A stretch of DNA of 64,000 bases from Bactericera cockerelli (GCA_024516035.1 CM044962.1:744001-808000); one strand, 5' to 3'. Positions 9,206 through 19,968 are shown, counted from the first letter of the stretch. Numbers and translations: made by a program. Notes: generated by a model not told the origin, from the letters alone.

Positions 9206-9420
9206 ATAGCGATACCAGAAACGTAATCTGAAGTTGCTGAATTATTTTGTAAATAATAAAATATGGAAGATTTGAGTTGCTATAGCTTCACCGTGTCTCT
9301 CATCTTTCTTTTAAAACCAGGAAGCCAAGGAATTTAGAATTTAGATTACTCTTGAATTTTGAAATTTAGATGATTTTTATAAATTTAGAATGTTGAATTC
9401 TCTGCAACTTAGAGAAATCT

Positions 9421-9467
9421 AGCTCGCCCATTCCGTATTTATGCCGCCCCTCTGATGGGCGAGAAAT
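9421..9467 (-). mobile_element. SINE-C fragment
   Basis: The segment with CCCCTCTGATGGGCGAGAA matches the central part of SINE-C (complete copy at 10756-10998). It is truncated on both sides and lies next to a SINE-B copy. Confidence 0.6.
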
Positions 9468-9483
9468 GATACAGTATAAGTTA

Positions 9484-9626
9484 AGTTATCATATTTGTGT
9501 TAATTACTTTCGTGATATCACAACTACTCAAACTTGTTTCATTAAATCCATGCAGAACCCGGGACTTGAACCACTGACCTCCAGATTACAAGTCCGCCAC
9601 CTTATCGATCAAGCTACTGAGGTCGG
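9484..9626 (-). mobile_element. SINE-B copy, tRNA-Thr-like head
   Basis: On the minus strand the head reads CCTCAGTAGCTTGATCGATAAG..GGTTCAAGTCCCGGGTTC (imperfect pol III A and B boxes). An anticodon-loop-like CTTGTAA suggests tRNA-Thr(TGT) ancestry. The body (GATTTAATGAAACAAGTTTGAGTAGTTGTGATATCACGAAAGT in sense, given here by landmarks only: GTGATATCACGAAAGT) ends before AAGTTATCATATTTGTG. No coding function; transcription by RNA polymerase III is typical of SINEs. Confidence 0.75.
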
Positions 9627-10070
9627 TGATGGAGTGAATAACAAAATGGAAGTAGCTACACATGTGGAATAGGGCCCTGGTATAGGAATTACCTAAAAAG
9701 CTTCTTGTAACACAATATTCAATTTTTTTTTATGATTCATAAATACTATCAAAAGAATCGGTTTCTTAAAGTTACACTGTGACATTATTCAAATTAAGTA
9801 GTTTCAAAACATGATCGGCGCGAACGACCTGTCTGTCAACAAAGTTAAACCGCTTAAAAAGAAAAAAAAAAATCATGATATGTATAGTTGTATACTCATA
9901 CATAAATAATGTACAATCAAATAAGGAAGTAGCTTTTCTATTAAACCCTGTCAGACGGTTTATTTTAATTTAGGTTTACATCTGAAATCTGCTGATTAGA
10001 AATCAAATTACAAACAATTTACTGTTTAAGATAGAAAGCGTTGCCCAGGGTGAACCACGAGGAGGCGTAC

Positions 10071-10202
10071 TGTCTTATTATTATTTGGTCACAATCTCAA
10101 ATGAACGAGGAAAAATTCATGCACTGGGTGGGATTCGAACCTGCGGATCCCTACGCTACCAGGATTACTAGAGTAGCTTGTTAACCACTTGACTACCAGT
10201 GC
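10071..10202 (-). mobile_element. SINE-A copy with a well-paired tRNA-like head
   Basis: The minus-strand head starts GCACTGGTAGTCAAGTGG and ends GGTTCGAATCCCACCCAGTGC in the consensus. The 7-bp acceptor-like stem GCACTGG/CCAGTGC is perfect. The length of about 82 nt and the long middle resemble a type II tRNA (Ser-like), but no proper anticodon arm can be drawn. The 3' body is truncated here after ATAATAATAAGAC. Confidence 0.75.
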
Positions 10203-10225
10203 CGATCCGTTGTATAAGATAACTA

Positions 10226-10378
10226 AAAGTTATCATATTTGTGTTGATCACTTTCGTGATATCAAAACTAATACTCAAACTCGCTTTACTAAATCTACGC
10301 TGAAACCGGGACTTGAACCAACGACCTCCTGTTTATAAGTCCGCCGCCTGCCTTATCGATTAAGCTACTGAGGTTGGT
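10226..10378 (-). mobile_element. SINE-B copy
   Basis: Same family as 9484-9626, nearly full length, with a small duplication (CCGCCTGCC) in the head. It follows a SINE-A copy by 23 bp. Confidence 0.75.
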
Positions 10379-10539
10379 GTGTAAGATAACTAGGGTATAC
10401 AAACATAAATAATAATGCACTCTCAAAGGAAGCGGCTTTCTTTAACACCCTGTGTGACATTTCCACTCAAGGCTGGAGGATACAAAGTGCTCGATACTTG
10501 ACAGCTCCCTAGGGGGCACTTACTCTCACATGTACTTTA

Positions 10540-10635
10540 CATACAGGGTGATGCGAACTACATGTAGTGAAGCAACGTCCAGCGAGGTTAGGACTTGCAC
10601 GGGTATCCGATAACATTTGTAACGTCGCCGTCGGC
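10540..10635 (+). mobile_element. 5S-rRNA-derived SINE fragment
   Basis: GTGAAGCAACGTCCAGCGAGGTTAG..ACTTGCACGGGT aligns with the internal control region of 5S rRNA (GAAGTTAAGCAACGT, then GGTTAGTACTTGGATGGGTGACC). It is diverged and lacks a clean 5' half. Confidence 0.5.
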
Positions 10636-10755
10636 GTCGTGATGTAATTATTTGTAATTTGTATATATAAAAAAATATTTGTATTTATAATATGCTTTAC
10701 AACATGTTTACAAATTTCTTAAATCTAGACACTAAGATTAATATGATTTGATCTG

Positions 10756-10998
10756 AGCGCACGAATAGCTCAGTGGTTTAGCACTCGCTTGCCATCCAAA
10801 ATTTGGTTACTGTTGTTTGTAAGGGATACCTCCCTGAATGTGAAGTATTGTGTCACTTCTCGCCCATCAGAGGGGAGGCATACTAAGGGATGGCAGGCTC
10901 CAGCACAGACCACAAGCGTCAACAGTAGATCCTGTTTCATGGCTACGAAATAAAAAAAGGCTGTGAAACACTCATATTAAAAAAAAAAAAAAAAAAAA
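10756..10998 (+). mobile_element. SINE-C copy with poly(A), tRNA-Gly-derived
   Basis: The head starts AGCGCACGAATAGCTCAGTGG (A box). The better preserved copy at 58025 shows CTCGCTTGCCATGCGG followed by CCCGGGTTCGAACCCCC, which matches tRNA-Gly(GCC) anticodon and T arms. The body runs through GAAGTATTGTGTCACTTCTC, CATCAGAGGGGAGGCATACT and CCTGTTTCATGGCTACGAAA, then GGCTGTGAAACACTCAT and a 19-nt A run. This copy has lost the T arm. Confidence 0.8.
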
Positions 10999-10999
10999 T

Positions 11000-11860
11000 C
11001 ATATCTAATATTCTTAACATAATGCTAGTTATTCCCGGAAATATTCATGTTGGGTCAGGTTAGTTGCAGTAGCTTGGTTGTGAGTTTCCAGTGAAAGGAG
11101 GGCAAAAGCCCCGTCGTGAAACAAAACCATGTGGTTCAAAGCCACGTAAAAACAAAATAAAAAAAGGTCCGAATAATCTCTTTGCTACCTAGTAGGTATA
11201 CCTACTTATTTCAATATAAAACTTAGATTTAATTTAATTTGATAATTAGTAAAGTTTGTACAATCTACAGGTACACATACAATATGTATCAAACACCTCG
11301 ACCGAGGTGTGAATATTTCACTGAATAACGCCTATATAAAGAAAGAGACATCTTTTTGTACAATAAAATTGAAATTGAAAACAATGACACAAGATTAGAT
11401 TAAATAATTCTACACTATCCCTCAACAAGTCAACACGCCTTCTGGTGGAAATTTCAACCAATCACAGCGCATTTATATCAGCTGTTAAGTGATAGTAGCC
11501 TGGATTAACAAAACCTACATAATTATTTAATGCGGTTTCATAATTCGGCCCTAACCACCTTGATCAACAGTCCGCACTTATCTTTGGTGTGATGGGTGTG
11601 ATCGTATTTTCTAAGTTGGCCCTTCCTTAACTAATCTGATTGGTACCATCCTGTATGAGAATGGTAAACTTTCGTTTTGTTATCTACATTTTTTATAGCA
11701 TTTCATATCTTCGACACAATAATGGAAAATTTCCCTATGATGCCTGTGTACTGTGTAAGTGTGTAGGATATGGCGGAAGAGCGAAACGGCTCCCTACGCT
11801 GTAATAAATCCAAGAGTTTATATATTATTTAGTTTGTATACTATACATAATATGTAGAGT
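11000..11860. other. No assignable feature
   Basis: AT-rich sequence without exon-like open stretches. It holds a CAACCAATCACAGCGCATTTAT segment and ATTCGGCCCTAACCACC, the latter echoed weakly near 40440 in the degraded stretch, so part is probably an unrecognised repeat. Confidence 0.3.
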
Positions 11861-11861
11861 G

Positions 11862-12015
11862 ACCGATCCAGCAGTAGCTTGTTCGATAGGCCGGCCGACT
11901 TGTAACCTGGAGGTCGGTGGTTCTAGTCCCGGTTTCAGCGTAGATTTCGTAAAGCGAGTTTGAGTAATAATTGTGGTATCACGAGAGTGATTAACACAAA
12001 TATGATAACTTATAT
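11862..12015 (+). mobile_element. SINE-B copy, full length
   Basis: Plus-strand copy: head AGCAGTAGCTTGTTCGATAGG..GGTTCTAGTCCCGG, body TAGATTTCGTAAAGCGAGTTTGAGT, then ATCACGAGAGTGATTAACAC and ATATGATAACTTA. Confidence 0.75.
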
Positions 12016-12182
12016 ATGTAAAGTACAAGAGCGGCCCATGCTAAGGAGTTGCGGAACTGCAGCACCACCAGACAAAAACGAAAAAGTTCCACAAGAGAAG
12101 AGAGGCACCACATATCACACCGACCTCTATTTAGACCTATTGTGACCAAGACCAGTTGACTCTAATTCCGATGTACGTCCTG

Positions 12183-12280
12183 ATTTGAAGTAGTCAGGAC
12201 GGGGGTTTTACCTTCCATTCGCTGGGAATCGTACCAGCTAGCCAGCTACCCACATTACCCAGGCTGGGTGAAGCCTGGGT
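12183..12280 (-). mobile_element. SINE-F body fragment
   Basis: CGGGGGTTTTACCTTCCATTCG..CAGCTACCCACATTACCCAGGCTGGGTGA matches the body of the SINE-F copy at 12848-13075. The tRNA-like head is missing and a (GT)n tract follows. Confidence 0.6.
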
Positions 12281-12287
12281 AAAACCC

Positions 12288-12334
12288 GTCTGTGTATGTC
12301 TGGGTGTGTGTCTATGTTTTGGTGTGTGTGTGTC

Positions 12335-12408
<74 letters not shown>

Positions 12409-12462
12409 GTATGTGTGTGTGTGTCTGTGTGTGTATGTCTGGGTGTGTGTGTGTATATCTGT

Positions 12463-12496
<34 letters not shown>

Positions 12497-12535
12497 AAGA
12501 GAGAGAGAGAGAGTGAGTAGGTCTGTGTGTGTGTG
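12288..12535. repeat. (GT)n microsatellite
   Basis: More than 200 bp of GT dinucleotides with TCT, TAT and GGG interruptions, ending in a short GA run. The Cys-Val frames are artefacts. Confidence 0.95.
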
Positions 12536-12751
12536 CATGTAACCTGCTAGTATTTATTATAAGACTCCTCGTATTGTATTTTTACCTTACTGATGCGAGG
12601 AAAAATTTCAAATTCGGATATTAAATGAAATTTTTTGTTCACATTTCAGACATGAAACCTTTCATTTCGGAAAGTAATAATAGCTTTCGGATTTTTTTCA
12701 GCGTCTGGAAGACTTTTATGGTTCCCATTCCATTATTGACATTTTACTTCC

Positions 12752-12847
12752 GAAAATTTTCAAGTATTGTGTTCGTTTTTGTAAAAAAATTTTTTTTGCT
12801 CCGATTCCAATTTTTTCTAAAATTTAGATTTGACGTCGCTTTCAACT
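12752..12847 (+). repeat. Fragment of dispersed repeat R
   Basis: ACTTCCGAAAATTTTCAAG then TATTGTGTTCGTTTTTGTAAA and GCTCCGATTCCAATTTTTT match the left part of repeat R at 14984-15706. Confidence 0.6.
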
Positions 12848-13075
12848 ACATGGTCACATCACGACGGGGGTGTTACCCTCCATTCGAAGGAAACTCACAT
12901 ACCTGCTACCCACATTAACCTCACCCAGCCTGGATAGGTCCGGAAATGCCATGCAGCCTCACATATTCGGAGGGAACAAAATTTCTGTTTGAAGAGTGTG
13001 CTCCAACTGGAAATCGAACTCAGGATCTCTGGACTACGGACAGTAGTCACAACCGTTACTCCACGAAGCCTGGAG
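12848..13075 (-). mobile_element. SINE-F copy, full length
   Basis: The minus-strand head reads CCAGGCTTCGTGGAGTAACGG..GAGTTCGATTTCC (A and B boxes). A perfect GACTA/TAGTC anticodon-type stem shows in the 28.6 kb copy. The body contains GGCATTTCCGGACCTATCC, the CCCAGCC motif and CCTCCATTCG. It abuts a (GA)n array. Confidence 0.75.
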
Positions 13076-13250
13076 AGAGATAGAGAGAGAGAGAGAGAGA
13101 AATATAGAGAAAGAGAGAAATTGAGAAAGGGAGAAATAGAGACAGAGAGAAAGAGTGAAAGGGAGAAAGAGAGAGAGAGAGAAAGAGTGAAAGGGAGAAA
13201 GAGAGAGAGAGAGAGAATAGGGGAGAAAAAGAGAAAGAGATTCTTAAAGA
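13076..13250. repeat. (GA)n array with GAAAGGGAGAAA units
   Basis: Starts immediately after the 5' end of a SINE-F copy. AAAGAGTGAAAGGGAGAAAG recurs twice. Confidence 0.9.
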
Positions 13251-13259
13251 GGAATAATA

Positions 13260-14010
13260 ATATATGAGAAAGAAGAAGATAAAGTAAGTAATAAATTAAG
13301 AGATAAATACAATACTTTCCTTTAGGATAAGGAAAGTAGAAAGAGAGCTGTGGGTAGAACAAGAGAGATAGAAAAGAAGAAATCAAAATGTTTTTCGGAA
13401 AGCAAAAACAGTGTTACAAAATAAACAAACTTTGATATTGTAATTTCTTCGCAAGTCGAGGATTTGTGAAATGTGTTTCTGCAAAGTTTTAAGTAAGTTG
13501 CGAGAACACAAGTTTAACATAACGAGAAAACCTCAAAAACCCACTCAGACTTAGCTGGAAAATTTCCTGATCAAAGGAAGACGCGAGATAAGATCTATTT
13601 CAGCTTGCACGAAGTTGGTTCGTGCAATCAAATCTGTTCGTGCAAAGGATTCTGTTCTTGCAAATTAGGAGTGTTAGAACGAGAATGATTTTGCTTAATT
13701 AGGGAGGCTTAGGAGCTGTTTGAATCAATGTGCAGGGATTAAAATAAATAAATAAATGTGTTTCTTTGTGTTAGTATCAGAGACCTTCAAATATGACGTT
13801 TATTTTTGTTAAAATATGACTATATAAAAATGATTCTGTGATGTTTATTTTTCCCGATATATCATCATAGTGTGTCATCATCGTTAATGATGGTAGCCAG
13901 ACAGTGGAAGAGAGAGAGAGAGAATAAGAAAGAGGAAGTTGAGAACCGCTGGACTAGGGACAGGGATAGCCTGGAAGTCTCCCACTGACAAATAGGATTC
14001 GATTAAAAGA
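13260..14010. other. No recognisable gene
   Basis: AT-rich with three TTCGTGCAA/GTTCTTGCAA repeats near 13610-13665. No exon or terminal repeats were found. Confidence 0.35.
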
Positions 14011-14024
14011 TTTGTGAAGACGGT

Positions 14025-14385
14025 TAACTCTTCTCTCTCTCTCTCTTTCTCATGTTCTTTGTCTTTCTCTTGCTCTCTCTCACTTTCTTTTTCTCTCTCT
14101 CTCTTTTATCTTTCTCACTCTCTCTTTCTTTCTCATTTTTTCTTTTTTTTTTTCTTTCTCTTTTTTCTCTTTCTCTCTCTTTCTTTTTCACTCTCTCTTT
14201 CTTTCTCTTTTTTTTTCTCTCTCTCTCTCTTTTCTCTTTCTCTCTCTCTTTCTTTCTTTCTCTCTGACTCTCTCTCTCCCTTTTTTTCTATTTCTTTCTC
14301 TTTCTCTCCCTTTTTTTCTATTTCTATCTCTTTCTCTCTCCCTTTCTTTCTCTTTCTATCTCTTTCTCCATCTCCCTCTCTCGCT
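14025..14385. repeat. (CT)n / (TTTC)n pyrimidine array
   Basis: Pyrimidine tract of CTCTCT and TTTCTTTC with poly-T runs, the opposite polarity to the GA arrays of the first 13 kb. The Ser/Leu/Phe frames are artefacts. Confidence 0.9.
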
Positions 14386-14983
14386 TTTGTGAGGGAAGAT
14401 ATTGTCCAAAACAAACCTTTACTTGGCAATATAAGTTATAAGTTGTGGCTGTTTCATTTCTTCTATTTTCTCTTCACTTATTCCAAGTTTTCTGTATGTA
14501 ACCATGTTTTTTTTGTCAATATTTATGTTCCAATTGTTTTTTCAGGGACCCCGGTCACAGTTGGGTTTTTCTCTCCGGGCCATTTTTTACTTTCCTTGTC
14601 CAACTCTCAACTAATTGAAAGGAAAGTATTTTTCAAATGTACATACCGCACCCTCAGAATTAGATGGTGATATGTCAAAAATCATGAATTTTTTTTTATT
14701 ACTCTATCGAAATAAGCGAAACGAGATCTTTCGTTTGGTATAAGAATTATAATTCTAGCTCTTACCGTTCCCGAGATAGCGCTAGTGTTGGTTATTGATT
14801 ATGTCGAAAAAGTGGAGGGAGGTTGGAACAAGATGGTATTACGATCAGTTGTTACCAAGAGCTCCTTGGATCGAGACGTACCGTTCTTGGAATATAGTGA
14901 TATTTGCGGAAGTTTTGATTTATCACTCTCTTTATCAAATTTTATTTTCATTTATTGACATAAAAACTGAATTGTGCATGATT

Positions 14984-15706
14984 TTACTTCCGAGAAATTT
15001 CTAATATTAGAAATCGGAAGTATTGTGTTCGTTTTTGTAAAAAAAAATATTTTTTTGCTCCGATTTCAATTTTTTTCAGATTTCTGGACGTTTCATAACC
15101 TCCTGAGCAAATTTGGTTTTGTGTCTGTCTGTCGGTCTGTCGGTCTGTCGGTCTGTCGTTCTGTCGGTCTGTTAAAACGATTCCTTGTAACGCGCAAATC
15201 TCGGAAACTACTCGACCGATTTTGATGAAATTTTGCACACATCTAGGAGACATTCTGTAGATGGTCCCATTTTAAATTCATCGAATTCGTACTAGCGGTT
15301 CTTGGTGAAAGAGCCCATGCGCCTGACCACTAACTTTTTACTTAAACGCTTATATCTCGTGAACGGTACACCCGATTTTAATGAAATTTTGTATGTGTAT
15401 GCATATAATTGTTTTACATAGGCTATTTATATATATTTTTTAATTAATTATAATTAGACTCTGATATTTAAGAAAATCCGAAATTTTGGACAAAAAAGTC
15501 AAAAAATAAGGACCACGACTTGCCGATACAGAATTTTTGTGGAATGTAGAATGTAGAAAAAACAATTTTCTACCATATAAAAACAAATTTGAAGAAAATC
15601 GGTGCAGTCGTTTTGGAGATACAAGTAATTTAGTATAAAATCTCAAAATTGGCACGTGTTAATAATGTGAAACAATCACGAGGAAGTATTGTGTCCATAA
15701 TTGGCA
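14984..15706 (+). repeat. Dispersed repeat R, most complete copy
   Basis: It begins ACTTCCGAGAAATTTC, has an octamer tract GTCTGTCG (15123-15175), then a block including ACGCGCAAATCTCGGAAACT, GATTTTGATGAAATTTTG and ATATCTCGTGAACGG, and ends CACGAGGAAGTATTGTGTCC. A second long copy spans 60820-62360. Fragments occur at 12.75, 26.3-27.0, 28.7, 33.4 and 41.8 kb. The 5' end carries a TCCGA..TCGGA hairpin. Similar degenerate non-coding repeats with this wording are common in insect genomes. Element class is unknown. Confidence 0.7.
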
Positions 15707-15867
15707 GTGTTTTTTTGAAATATCACTCTCTTTGTCGAACATTTTTTTTGTGTTTTGTCAAGGTAGAAATTACTAATACAAAAGATTATGTTATATTACT
15801 TTCTTTTATAAATTATTATTTTTTTTTTGGACTTAAAAATAATCTGGCCCGGTATTTTCGATATACA

Positions 15868-17508
15868 CTTGAGAGCAATAAATTCGGGACAGGACATTTC
15901 ACCGTTTCAGTTGGTCCTGGTCAATTTGTGTGGCATGAAGTTGCTAAAAATGCATATATTTGAAAAGCTTGTACTCATACCTTTCAGAAAATACACAATG
16001 TGTCCGGGTTATGTACTATGCAACAATGATAATGGCCACTTTCCAGAAACACCTCATTTTGTTGATGAAAACACGTGCACCGAGGGTATTTTAAATTTGA
16101 TTTTTTGTTGTGATAACGCTTTTTTGGCCAGTAAATTATTGAATTTCCTTAAATGCAACACTATGAGGAAGGAAATTTTGTTGAATTTTTCTTTTCATCA
16201 TGGAGACATCGCACTCCATAGCTATGAAAGTGGTTTTACTTGTGAGTCAAGGTGTTAAGCAAAGAAATGTTGCTAAGGAGCTAAATTTGTCGAAGTCTAA
16301 GGTGAACAGAATTTACCAAAGGTATCGGCAGACAGGTAGCTATGATCAGAGACCAGGATCTGCCAGACCAAAGAAGACAACTGCCCAGGAGGACCGATTT
16401 GCTGTCATGACAAGCTTAAGAAATCGAGACATGTCTGGTGTTGAGGTCCAACAGCAGCTTGTTATGGCCACTGGTGTTGATTCAGCCCTTGGACAGTAAG
16501 GAGACGCTTGAAAGAGAAAGGTCTCATACCAAGAAGAAAAGCTACGGGACCCAAACTCAACAGACAACACCGACAACGTCATTTACAATTTGCCCTTGAA
16601 CACGCTGATTGAGGAAATGGGGAATGGGGGCACGTTCTGTCCACGGATGAGAGCCGACCCTGCTTGTTCTTCAATGACAGACGTAAAAGGGTGTATAGAA
16701 GACCAGGTGAACGGTATAATCAATGTTATATTCAAGAAACTGTGAGTTTTGGTTTAGGATCTTGTATCTTCTGGGGTGGAATCTCTATGGAAACTAAAAC
16801 AGAGCTCGTTATCATCAATTGTGGAGGACAAGGAGGTAACCTAACTGTAGAGAGGTATGTCACTGACATCATCGAAGATCATGTTGTCCCTTATGCAGGT
16901 TTTGTGGGTGATGGATTCGTGTTAATGCAAGACAATGCCCGACCTCGTACAGCACGTATTGTAAGTGACTTTCTTTAAGAGGCCGGTATTCAAACCCTCA
17001 ACTGGCCAGATAACAGTCCTGATCTTAATCTTATTGAACACCTCTGGGACGAGCTTAAAAGACGTGTCCATGCTCGAAACCCGCCCCCAATGAACCACAG
17101 GGACCTGAAACAGACGCTTTATGAGGAGTGGGAGACTATCTCTCAAGAAACGGCTGCCAACCTAATCAAGTCCATGAGAAATCGATTGCAGGCTGTCATA
17201 CAAGCTCGAGGGGGTAATACCAGATACTAAGAGGTAAGTAACAGCCAAATTTCCATGAAGACTTCGAAGAAATAACACAAAAAACACCGATATCATTTGC
17301 AGTATTTTCATGCTCTTTAGACCTCTTTTTGTTAATTGAATTATTATATTAAAAAACATGCTTACAATGAAAAAAAATATACACCGTCTTAAAACCAACA
17401 AAATTTCCTTTCTTGGAATACTTCAAACTTGAAAATCCAATGTAAAATAAAAATTATAAAAATCAAAAACTTTGAGAAAGTTACTGTCCCGAATTTATTG
17501 CTCTCAAG
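15868..17508 (+). mobile_element. Tc1-type transposon, decayed
   Basis: A 25-bp perfect terminal inverted repeat (15868-15892 and 17484-17508) starts CTTGAGAGCAATAAATTCGG. The 1.64-kb length and the central transposase reading region fit Tc1-family elements. A flanking TA duplication is not evident, which may reflect decay of the outermost bases. Confidence 0.8.
16200..17230 (+). pseudogene. Tc1-type transposase, broken
   Basis: The first 100 residues (16200-16499) hold the paired-like helix-turn-helix DNA-binding region: QGVKQRNVAKELNLSKSKVN and the GRPR-like GSARPKKTT. A frameshift near 16475 moves the rest to another frame, which carries the catalytic blocks STDESR, QDNARPRTAR and NSPDLNLIEHLWDEL. 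The spacing from the second D to the E is 34 residues, so the element is DD34E, as in Tc1. Two in-frame stops follow: TGA at 16610-16612, where a Trp codon is expected, and TAA at 16976-16978. The frame ends at 17230. All three catalytic acids survive, but no intact protein can be made. Confidence 0.9.
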
Positions 17509-18344
17509 CAATTTTTTGAAATTCATAATTATTTGTTTTTAGTTATTTCTTTTTAGAAACTTTGAGATTAAGTCTCAAGAAACAATAAAGTTTATACTCA
17601 CATTGTCTTGTTTTCTACCTTTTACTGCTTAGCAATAAAACAATAGGGTATTTTACATTTCACTTTTTTAAACTGAATGAGTTTTCTTTTTTTTCTGACT
17701 TAATACCAAAAGCATAGATTTTAATGTACCTCCAGTTTCAAATTGTCTTTTATTCTTCGATTCATTTATGGATTTTATGGTAATATAGTGCTATAAAACT
17801 AAATTATCAAGGTACTATCATTTCAAAATTGTAAATAGATGGTGCTATCTCGAATTTTTTTCGAGATAATACCCACTTTTGTTCACTTCTCATGGAAGAA
17901 AAGGTAATATAATACGATATCACCTTATTAAAAATTGATTTTTTCTCGAAAAAAGGCAAAATCATAGAATGAAGTTTTAAGTCAAAATGCCTTTTTTTCG
18001 AACGGTTACAAAGGTAAGTTCTTTTGAAGAAAAATACATTTTTTTTACATAGAACTATAGAAAAGAACATGCTCAACTTAAGAACATATAAATCAAAACA
18101 GTAGCTTTTATTGTATTAATACAGCGATAAGTCAAACTTTCTTTTGCGATTTCCCAAAAGTTGGTGTTTTTGACATATCACCATCTAATTCTGAGGGTGC
18201 GATACATACTCTCTGATCTCTTTTCACCGCTGACACTTTCTCGTAGTTATTCCTCTCTCAAGTCATTTTACCCCAATTCAGACAATTTACTTATTACAAT
18301 AATAATAATGTTATTACCATAATTGTATTTTATACTTATGAGTA

Positions 18345-18500
18345 GCTGCTTTAATGTTAGCAGCGACCAGTGGCGGAATTATAGGCAAAAATAAGATATT
18401 GGGATATTAAAGATACGGAAAAGTCCTATAATTCTCCGCTACCCACTAAAATTGTGATATAATAACATAAAGAAACACATTATTATTATTATTATTTATA
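18345..18500 (+). mobile_element. SINE-D 3' fragment
   Basis: GAGTAGCTGCTTTAATGTTAGC, GCGACCAGTGGCGGAATTAT and CCACTAAAATTGTGATATAA match, in inverse orientation, the body of the full SINE-D at 61748-62050. The tail is (TTA)n. Confidence 0.7.
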
Positions 18501-18577
18501 CTTATTTTATTTGTAGATTGTTAATAAATTTATTATATGTATAAAAAAAAACATGGAAAGCACAGCCAAAGAAAACA

Positions 18578-18850
18578 GCAGCCACTGTAGAATCTTTGGT
18601 TGGAAGAGATAAGGGTTGGGTGGAAGAGATTGCCATAGGAAATAACCCCGCCCTTTAGTTAGGACATTTTTTTTTACATATAATAAACGTGCTTACCAAT
18701 GGCTAACTTATCTTTATGTATATAATTTTCTATTATATTTCCTTCTTATGGTATATATTGTTTCCATTTTTTCATTTTTATAATTATTATTTGTATTGTA
18801 CATAATTATGCCTTAATATATCTAATAAAGTGTTTAATAATAATAATATC
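18578..18850 (+). repeat. Dispersed 3'-end repeat J
   Basis: It contains GGAAGAGATTGCCATAGG, AATAACCCCGCCCTTTAG and TTAGGACAT, then an AT-rich stretch ending AATAAAGTGTTTAATAATAATA. Further copies lie at 20605-20812 (-), 25340-25575 (+), 44575-44790 (-, degraded) and 57530-57750 (+). The AATAAA plus trinucleotide tail looks like the 3' UTR of a LINE whose coding part is not present here. Confidence 0.6.
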
Positions 18851-18861
18851 TTGTGATCTCT

Positions 18862-18945
18862 ATTGTAGCTCGCCTATTCCATAGAAGGACTCTTCTGTGA
18901 TGGGCCAACACAGTACTTCCCACCTAGGGTCTACGCTGCGTCAAT
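18862..18945 (-). mobile_element. Diverged SINE-C fragment
   Basis: TAGCTCGCCTATTCC, TGTGATGGGCCAACACAGTACTTCCCAC and GGGTCTACGC correspond to the centre of SINE-C, with more substitutions than other copies. Confidence 0.45.
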
Positions 18946-19007
18946 ATGAGCGGAAAGTATTCCCTACAAAATCCTGTAACCAAATATATTATAAATACAA
19001 TTTTTGC

Positions 19008-19090
19008 CATATCTGTGATTCGAACTCGGGACCTTCTGAATGGTAAGCGGTTATCGTACAACAGATCGTTATCATCGACATTCTTATATC
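19008..19090 (-). mobile_element. tRNA-like SINE head, unnamed family
   Basis: On the minus strand, CGATAACCGCTTACCATTCAG and CCCGAGTTCGAATCACAG give imperfect A and B boxes. It is followed by a poly(T)/poly(A) stretch and a SINE-C copy. Confidence 0.45.
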
Positions 19091-19113
19091 TTTAATATCA
19101 TGGTTTTTTTTAA

Positions 19114-19281
19114 AAAAAAAGATGAGTGTTTCACAGCCTTTTTTATTTCGTAACCATGAAACAGGAGCTACTGTAGACGCTTGTGGTCTGTGTTGTAGCC
19201 TGCTCATCCCGTAGTATGCCTACCCTCTGATGGGCGAGAAGTGACACAATATTTCCCATTTAGGTGCTGGGTGAACACGAT
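19114..19281 (-). mobile_element. SINE-C copy, head missing
   Basis: The 3' A run is at 19114-19121, then GAGTGTTTCACAGCC, TTTCGTAACCATGAAACAGG and TCTGATGGGCGAGAAGTGAC, ending in the GTGCTGGGTGAACACGA block that precedes the tRNA part in longer copies. Confidence 0.75.
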
Positions 19282-19833
19282 TTTTATTTAGTTTGTATTG
19301 TTTTTTATACTATTTCTCAAAACGGTCTATTTTTTGTATATTTACTGGGGATATTTTTAAAAAAATTATACTAGTAATTTATTTTTACTATTTTCGTAAA
19401 TGTTACCATTTCATGTTTCCGTGTTTTTATTCTTACATATAGGGTTATTCCCGTTCAATAAATATACTTGTAATTTTACTTCTTCCTTTGATATCGTACC
19501 CCTTGATGTTCTCCACTCTTCAATCTTTTCGTAATCCTGATATAACTAAGCTAGGAGTTTTGTTATCCATTTTTGCAAATTACGAGAAGCAGCTTTGACA
19601 AAAAAGAAGTTCTCAGCTGTGGGGGGAGGTGAGGTAAGAATTCCCTGGATGAACTTTCAGGATCCTGGAACATTACTTCCGAGTATTCCATTTTATTTAT
19701 TCCAAAAAATGTCACTTGTAATCCAGAGAGGAAATTGCTCAAGTATGAGTACTTTGCCCTCTGGATTGCAAATGGCAGAAATATAATAATATATACAATA
19801 ATTTCCGACTATATCTTCACTGATGCACTTCAT

Positions 19834-19968
19834 GCACTGGTAGTCAAGTGGTTACAGCGCTAGTCCTGTAATTCAGGTAGCGTAGGGATCCGTTGGTTCG
19901 ACTCCCACCCAGTGCATGAATTTTTCCTCATTCATCTGAGTTTGTGCCCACATAATAATAAGACTTTT
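19834..19968 (+). mobile_element. SINE-A copy
   Basis: Plus-strand head GCACTGGTAGTCAAGTGG through GGTTCGACTCCCACCCAGTGC, with perfect acceptor-type pairing. The body is cut after ATAATAATAAGACT. Confidence 0.75.

Larger units (their letters stand above)
14646..18202. mobile_element. TIR DNA element (outer) with TA flanks, interrupted by other elements
   Basis: The ends 14647-14680 and 18167-18201 form an inverted repeat of about 35 bp starting CGCACCCTCAGAATTAG, with one or two mismatches. TA lies outside on each side (14644-14645; 18203-18204), the duplication expected of Tc1/mariner-type insertion. The 3.56-kb length is explained by a dispersed repeat (14984-15706) and a Tc1-type transposon (15868-17508) inside. 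The remaining interior has no open frame, so it was non-autonomous or has decayed. Confidence 0.65.

Noticed and set aside
10071..10202. Functional tRNA genes at the tRNA-like heads (also 25921-26006, 58025, 59205, 61970)
   Set aside because: Acceptor or anticodon arms are imperfect, the copies are dispersed with bodies and tails, and several are truncated. They are SINE heads.
12292..12538. Cys-Val and His-Thr frames
   Set aside because: Translation of a (GT)n microsatellite.
16200..17230. Functional transposase
   Set aside because: A frameshift near 16475 and two in-frame stops interrupt it, though the catalytic residues remain.
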